A DNA stretch of 64,000 nucleotides from Capsaspora owczarzaki ATCC 30864 (lineage: Eukaryota > Opisthokonta > Filasterea), in assembly GCF_000151315.2 (NCBI RefSeq), contig NW_011887294.1:1464601-1528600 (forward strand), given 5' to 3'. Each line of letters starts with the position of its first letter. The stretch's first letter is position 1. Below are positions 62,801 to 64,000 of this stretch, piece after piece. The position numbers and the translations under genes were made by a program. The notes under the pieces were generated by a model, which was given only the letters and a program-made list of their open reading frames with translations, did no database searches and was not told the DNA's origin.

Positions 62801-64000
62801 CAGAAGGAGGGCCCAGTTGGATGGCGGGTCGTTGCGACAGAGGGCCATCCAAGGAAAACTGCTGCAAGGAGGAGAGCGCTGATGTCGAAGCTGTCGAGGC
62901 AGGGGTGGCTATGCCGCTCAAAGCACCAGTCGACGCTGAAATCCCGGCGTCTGGCGCGACAGCCGTGCCAGAGCTCGTGATGGGCGCAGGGCACGGAGAA
63001 GCGGAGGAGCTGCAGCTGCCTACAATGTATTGAGCTCCCATGCAGACCGAGAGCAGACCCGGTTTGTTGGTAATTTCCAGGCCGCAGCCACTCATCGTGA
63101 AAAGCATGATGGGGACCGCCAAAACACGCGAATGCGCAGTCCGGAGTGGAACGGGTTTGGAAGGTGGAGCAATAGGGCGGCCAGCAAACGAAGAGCCAGC
63201 AAGGTCGACGCCAGGTGATGCTGGTACCTCAGTCGATGCAGCCGCCGTGTCAAGAGGCGTGCTCGGAGGGGGTGACGTGATCATTGCAGTCAACGCCAGG
63301 GTCAATGACGGAACGTAGATACCAAAAGTCAAGGCCGAGCTGCCGGTTTTCCGGGGGATTTGAAATGTCTTGTCAAACGGTTGTGCTACGCGTGGATCGG
63401 AAGGAGTGCCGAGGGGAGCAGTAAACCAAGACGATGCCCAGCCCAACCACCCTGCTTGTTGATCTTGCTGCTGCTGTTGCAGAGCTAATGCGCTTGCCTG
63501 CCGTCGTCGTTCTTCTTCAAGGTGATTCTGTTGCCGCTCAAATGCCTGATGGGCGGCGTGTTTCCGGGCAGCAGCCGACCCATGGCCAGGACCAGAAGAA
63601 GGGTCAGCGTCGTCGTTGTTGTTGTCGTGGTTGGCTGCGACTGTTGCATTGTCGCTGTCGCCTGCAGAACCATCCCATTCAGGCACCAGCGGAGTGTTGC
63701 GATAAAAGTCGTAATAGACATCCCAGAAACGGTTGTAGAGCCAGTAGAGCATGGGAATTTGCTTTTCGGTCAGGGACCAGCGCATGGACTGACTAAACAG
63801 GTTGATTGCCGTGGCCACGCTGACACTTGGGTTGGTGGCATCGTAGTCTGTTTTGATTCGTGCGGCAATGGTCGAGCGATACAGCAGAGGCTCTTGGAAC
63901 ACGTCAATGGAGCCCGAGGAGTTGCGGTGGTCGAGGCAGAAGGTCACATCCGTCAGCTCCAACAGCCGATGCAGTTCGAGCGCAGAGGCTGGCAGGACAA
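50859..64000 (-). CDS. VPS13B: VPS13B-like bridge lipid-transfer protein (5' end outside window)
   Basis: Very long protein that forms a hydrophobic groove carrying lipids between organelle membranes; VPS13B (COH1) acts at the Golgi. One uninterrupted frame of more than 4,370 codons runs to TAG 50859-50861 and is still open at the window edge, so the chorein N-terminus lies outside. Near the start is SLTEKQIPMLYWLYNRFWDVYYDF, the VPS13 element that follows the chorein domain. Repeated VAB-type modules occur in the second half (YVIVNETQVPLRFG, LLVRNELPHAISL, FVVYNGTPFPLC, YLLRNALPYDVEV). The C-terminal region has SLPLAGLRG, FVRHVAAGSLSSIASFSSSVARN and IGGIAGIVEKPRQSF; the last matches the AIAGIVDQP element typical of VPS13B rather than VPS13A/C/D. 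A PH-like end follows (DHFVRKLIRHSSE). The middle has Ser/Ala/Pro-rich inserts. Confidence 0.92.
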   Translation of the reverse strand, partial: VLPASALELHRLLELTDVTFCLDHRNSSGSIDVFQEPLLYRSTIAARIKTDYDATNPSVSVATAINLFSQSMRWSLTEKQIPMLYWLYNRFWDVYYDFYRNTPLVPEWDGSAGDSDNATVAANHDNNNDDADPSSGPGHGSAAARKHAAHQAFERQQNHLEEERRRQASALALQQQQQDQQAGWLGWASSWFTAPLGTPSDPRVAQPFDKTFQIPRKTGSSALTFGIYVPSLTLALTAMITSPPPSTPLDTAAASTEVPASPGVDLAGSSFAGRPIAPPSKPVPLRTAHSRVLAVPIMLFTMSGCGLEITNKPGLLSVCMGAQYIVGSCSSSASPCPAPITSSGTAVAPDAGISASTGALSGIATPASTASTSALSSLQQFSLDGPLSQRPAIQLGPPSGRRRPSDAGQTGTSSLSAPGASSTSLPSLGGGDAQTDLDQPFFELGVAPSAVGAAPPHAFLEGSFFAPPEATVGSDPSLPARFSAFSVLYAGGQRGAVERLSHLLRNEDRNVTHTGVSQRTLKTKIRLAFGPLTILFTNQLTSKLSAFASVSKELALAQSSPVPVPVSPKHTLPLHELASVIKRAPKRHFHVSFSSLLVLLPASRHVTVPRELNRRVATTAFKLTSAFDKRGLGPVAVPANVAPCLALRFAKFEWHLSSLANISRLSRVVNQAYPSNDGAAFRRVHSAAALTLVQHFYSDTLFRFQDMDAHLVYLETQELLAETSAAGSNRVYSLRPPTEMARLVSPTTVNMHVHSSLLLPEWHEILSQSERHVTMSSLTMGMTMPQCVLLTRTLQSWSEGTPSTEPTIRAPQLPMAVILADALSLEPRPTAASFKRLLVQVTGVQFEKCVTRDVVATIATLDSVRVTLDHPQATSTSPAPAANPLLVQQAATLDPGFQTVVLVHAPASTIESRQSVLDASGAAPAEQQRQPLDASALAKPYLRVVLQRKAPPSASGSVVAMGTKLSTPVARPILVVEVRGTSACFDPQLHAWSAYEAARMIELERSNPALLTDSLHNTRMVPPAMVEYKPESTTAPVAEQQPPATDLKSFSQRTRTMITDTLAPSISHIDIHPVMLYMPVETIGRAQSASPNAPPVSAELVGSPCEHVARLLSRQALSPTVVFVSPRVNASTSTLDGKAVPNWVLDPALAIPVVKTADPMAFVSDSQASEQTRTFRVTADGVAVVALHDRASTLVLRPVQLVVECGYDVTAMPNKVSVAIDTSRDAASFGHLLPSLSPTALLSMRVSHVHLQLSALPAVLLATGLRRGQDIAMALRNPSSILPGAVHVPPATASTFVEPPSPRGANPPISSVAANRSNTATAIPSRSDGSVHHLTICASVEALELTVVPDHVAEVAPPASPRLAPHVQIVSTTLRIAGLSMAAIHDHSVLEASCVAACVESISASSSLSRGLSATSSPLRDIIHHVRIDKADEHVSKNAGAPGSSRLSSLAAECDLHCAHTAAIKLDQLVLARHNLSAGLDRVSNATHQHPSSARSAIDSSRAWGVFGWKHKRIALVGGSVGAVTLTLHGGVLKACTLSLTPSPRLRALGQMATDHAFTTLRAVRSASLIEDPLAPLMSPLSQWTRSSGINGNTDSPSPTTMAMPLASTSTPTFPLPGFAQLSKPLIHVYLHPLQVVLPTLDPGTQLELPVHSRLAFGFGSILLQSVHAVQPTDDTAQLHLNGLYAVCAGSQMLAPCDVVVASSTHAAEELVELRFPPTVDFLLTERLLAEFVLVVKSQTAAAESISMSQPPPLLPLPPPDRQLGSAAPIMGASTTPILSSPITRSSSVVDGLPSLPGPASLPSIPASKTLRLRASAPRIRVRLLFSATGGSMATSGDSAFLSSSAQTRPAAASASKIPGTPPADDSREILGELIQLVSEARQIKGAVGWRDATARLDDVHLAILTPVSTTKAGLSTVRENVLSSSTAEDREDAPVLSVGASRVASTWSNLSHYALWSVQGHIHRHLLLSLTPMSVACILNAMLGIQRNMEEITESTGASFYGLPSYAAPSSAVVAGSLLVHVHLSAERLQVVLGGVAQGDELEQSLVMQIKRIDGSYAANTNHPQPPPSVKSSIPAVGGSGTLVASQVSVTLATPAAKPPRRGLAPLAEILRNLAPIVEPFDFGIAVDVVHLLHPECAASVVLSCGIPTPVTVRVGQVSGLLLYRFLTAVQARVVSAASTAPAVPETTTSQPDPSALSPNLTKLIRAACEAHEHESSLRFRRLTTPWPAFKAIDPTVDDIRREGFEYQTEILPAATLPQPGQVCFSRESDSVGLHPTMLTWNYGHRRSVSQVKVLPVAFFPASPNLDTSELCVVQHPDTNSSPFIVCELSWFDEIRQAFVPLQRLALSEQETAMSPLQGAPAARLWRLRLLVEGMTETDRVTILTQRDRQPIAADRSRAPALSSLALAGAVSISSCRVPLATPNLEAVLRLPELKILLVNHPASTFNMPQVPQPEGEQESISSSSHSHAEHRSDLPFAYMTLDALSLPVQRGSLPIEQEVVEFSLPTGFCARGQWFAGAARDPRGLKIDATVSTSVALEVLDPSDLCWTTVIPTTSVHVGLRQSASPFPAWPASPINATASVPHLAIALSPAIAFGLVSVIDLWSSGVTRVSSSQDTVLRDPNLTPAAALALALSSQVPVMHYRYVIVNETQVPLRFGQLNTDEDLILDSGHAMFYSWRQTTVSLAQQLQIQRSNASSDSPAALKPRRLLHVCTAGPLGADWRWSDPFSIDTAHPTELPLTLYIGGARCRAAVFLNVLAGGRVEVTIRGHASMINRASIPLDYVVWSERSVEAVVVGSTRRTDPLNAAAIVAVDSEKQAQLPLFPFAMPADVIQARPDSDELVKSECYGQGRVSPNSTLSFVIPESADMQMLRASVHGVDVTARTLTEALWSVPVELAGALTLHPRPIVRILPALAVPCVRVPRWLDTTSHSGTHGGATAEPLSTMVSCHITQRPLHDSAKPVPTVSLAATATESAASAGAPAAFAPLIRLITSDTLLVRNELPHAISLIVVPAPSAKSDQVVVPRVKRLAPGALTALSHFDPEAPRDSVLVAHADCPASQWMTQLHTATPIVDVLGDALQAVSEAASGATLDATAMAAVPSTLIDVAGGVVSSGCSLHAPVVRSHQTRTICVRPSLLVANGSSSLELALESTGTKTQTTLPTVVLFNRAEVVAPQLVLAAVSSLQARNLLTNEVFACKLERSLKESFENGQRPAPDFAPPGFVVAPSPISVRLTLDALPTLETAPQTATTAPGGAVVELVATVTLTTVALSDAFVVYNGTPFPLCAQTVAIAADAYHCDGPVWNGPRHVNQSSSFTVGPVQLLPSIGTVQLYYKETSSSAGVGLNPLVAAAGPSIRRFLQVTVDKADLLHPERCAWIALDEAYSGAELPVCLSVHAEGISLPLLVGIDTSQGSCVKSVNITCNYGPRYLLRNALPYDVEVCERGRERNLVRITSGRSVFFTPIAPPLELDDQSATHARRQSSGASSASFASVDSAPVSTAPATALLLRVSQLGSTSADSKWMSLGACSRMGVNRLEADGASDDHSIEIQTILNGSVRHVFFKLPQAEGLLSSANSAVSAGLSPPAFATQQSLSLSLDRISVVLFATFGKAQSSGDVPSAHSEPQADGASTPSATSAPANAGSRSASSSPVSVEVLRLTIRGVALTRYSTPDRNAHHHSFPLFFDARSLIVSGDQDHLTPIQRLCSPGQVSSLQLVVGDIQLDNQLIDRPYSFPVLLHRLRDRQWCSSPEQEHMPMLMVSISRVSSVSGYAGHRSSKRSSGVAQLVDGSALLHHVSNLALSGVSAFSVQLQPFAVSGEDIMLYCLGAVGGQFSIRANGGVSACPPMLPPMPARPTSMLPAILAAPFLSFEQQLTKAPATFTETIHIAPVCIVVTVHASIKVFISIDRMPLYLSPIVLRHVHAQTSRVFSSVVASKYKSNLLYSAPSLVGSLELLGNVTGLIRSIRAGVSDLVSLPLAGLRGHRAGPNRFLAGLGEGSLSFVRHVAAGSLSSIASFSSSVARNITRLHVDDAVSSAVTSAITTIPRKRFYTDDDRASFVPFAQGSDGESTSAASRSLAMLKAQLIRHDLDLEALQTQANQGSVVQAAATASLDDYGAFMSRVTGGAGLRPSGAADGLSKGLQAFGYAMIGGIAGIVEKPRQSFNSNSSVVLGLGRGLLGAIASPLTGAMALINYTSRGLLETVSTDKSVGPLQPPLAVLAAAGPNPGLIDDWIATLKDLPRRPSLDKYRMTLLHSPTAALKTHSALSMVVLEVVSTGGLREVLSVGGELSSSGYSPLLLLLSKDHFTVVDLLHDTVRHQQPLTNVVSAVFDTPSSTLVLETVVAARASASPTRRRLVFKIERTMATDHFVRKLIRHSSE

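Overview
This is nuclear DNA of a eukaryote. Most genes are split by short introns with GT..AG borders (about 50-800 nt) and encode recognisable eukaryotic proteins. The gene set points to a unicellular relative of animals (Holozoa): a C-terminal Src kinase (CSK), an aftiphilin homologue, DCAF12, RTRAF, TMEM128 and VPS13B sit beside a hybrid histidine kinase and a receptor-type cyclase, a class that animals have lost or changed. CSK together with multi-domain two-component kinases fits filastereans such as Capsaspora best. That assignment is inference from gene content, not a species identification. Introns and spacers are full of A or T homopolymers and simple repeats; coding exons look GC-richer.

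Layout. 1-431 (+): 3' end of a DENN-domain gene. 597-3320 (+): DPH1, diphthamide synthesis. 4062-4144 (-): a tRNA-Ser(GCU)-like gene with a Pol III terminator. 4597-8639 (-): peroxisomal multifunctional enzyme type 2 with two SCP2 modules and an AKL tail. 8956-9969 (+): an unknown protein built on six copies of one amphipathic helix. 10231-11236 (-): TMEM128. 11452-12981 (-): BUD22/SRFBP1. 13224-14874 (+): aftiphilin. 15094-21853 (-): a receptor cyclase of about 2,000 residues with a bacterial-type solute-binding ectodomain. 22523-24526 (+): POLDIP2. 24915-26705 (-): TGS1. 27030-30322 (-): CSK. 30753-35921 (-): hybrid histidine kinase. 37738-38980 (-): RTRAF. 39366-40268 (+): unknown coiled-coil protein. 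41544-42649 (+): ribosomal protein eS1. 43302-46339 (+): DCAF12. 46849-48830 (+): pyruvate dehydrogenase E1 alpha. 49963-50685 (+): AMPK-beta-like glycogen-binding protein. 50859-64000 (-): VPS13B, 5' end outside the window.

The genes do not form one pathway. Recurring themes are translation and ribosome biogenesis (DPH1, BUD22, eS1), RNA capping and transcription (TGS1, RTRAF), membrane traffic and lipid transfer (DENN, aftiphilin, VPS13B), mitochondrial and peroxisomal metabolism (PDHA1, POLDIP2, MFE-2), and signalling (CSK, hybrid kinase, receptor cyclase, AMPK-like). Five neighbouring pairs are divergent with short shared 5' regions (for example 8640-8955, 12982-13223 and 38981-39365). 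I found no transposon, virus-like element, CRISPR array or bacterial operon. Exon borders were chosen by reading-phase agreement and homology. All multi-exon models given as complete close in frame, but the first exons of POLDIP2, PDHA1 and TMEM128 and the first intron of TGS1 are less certain.
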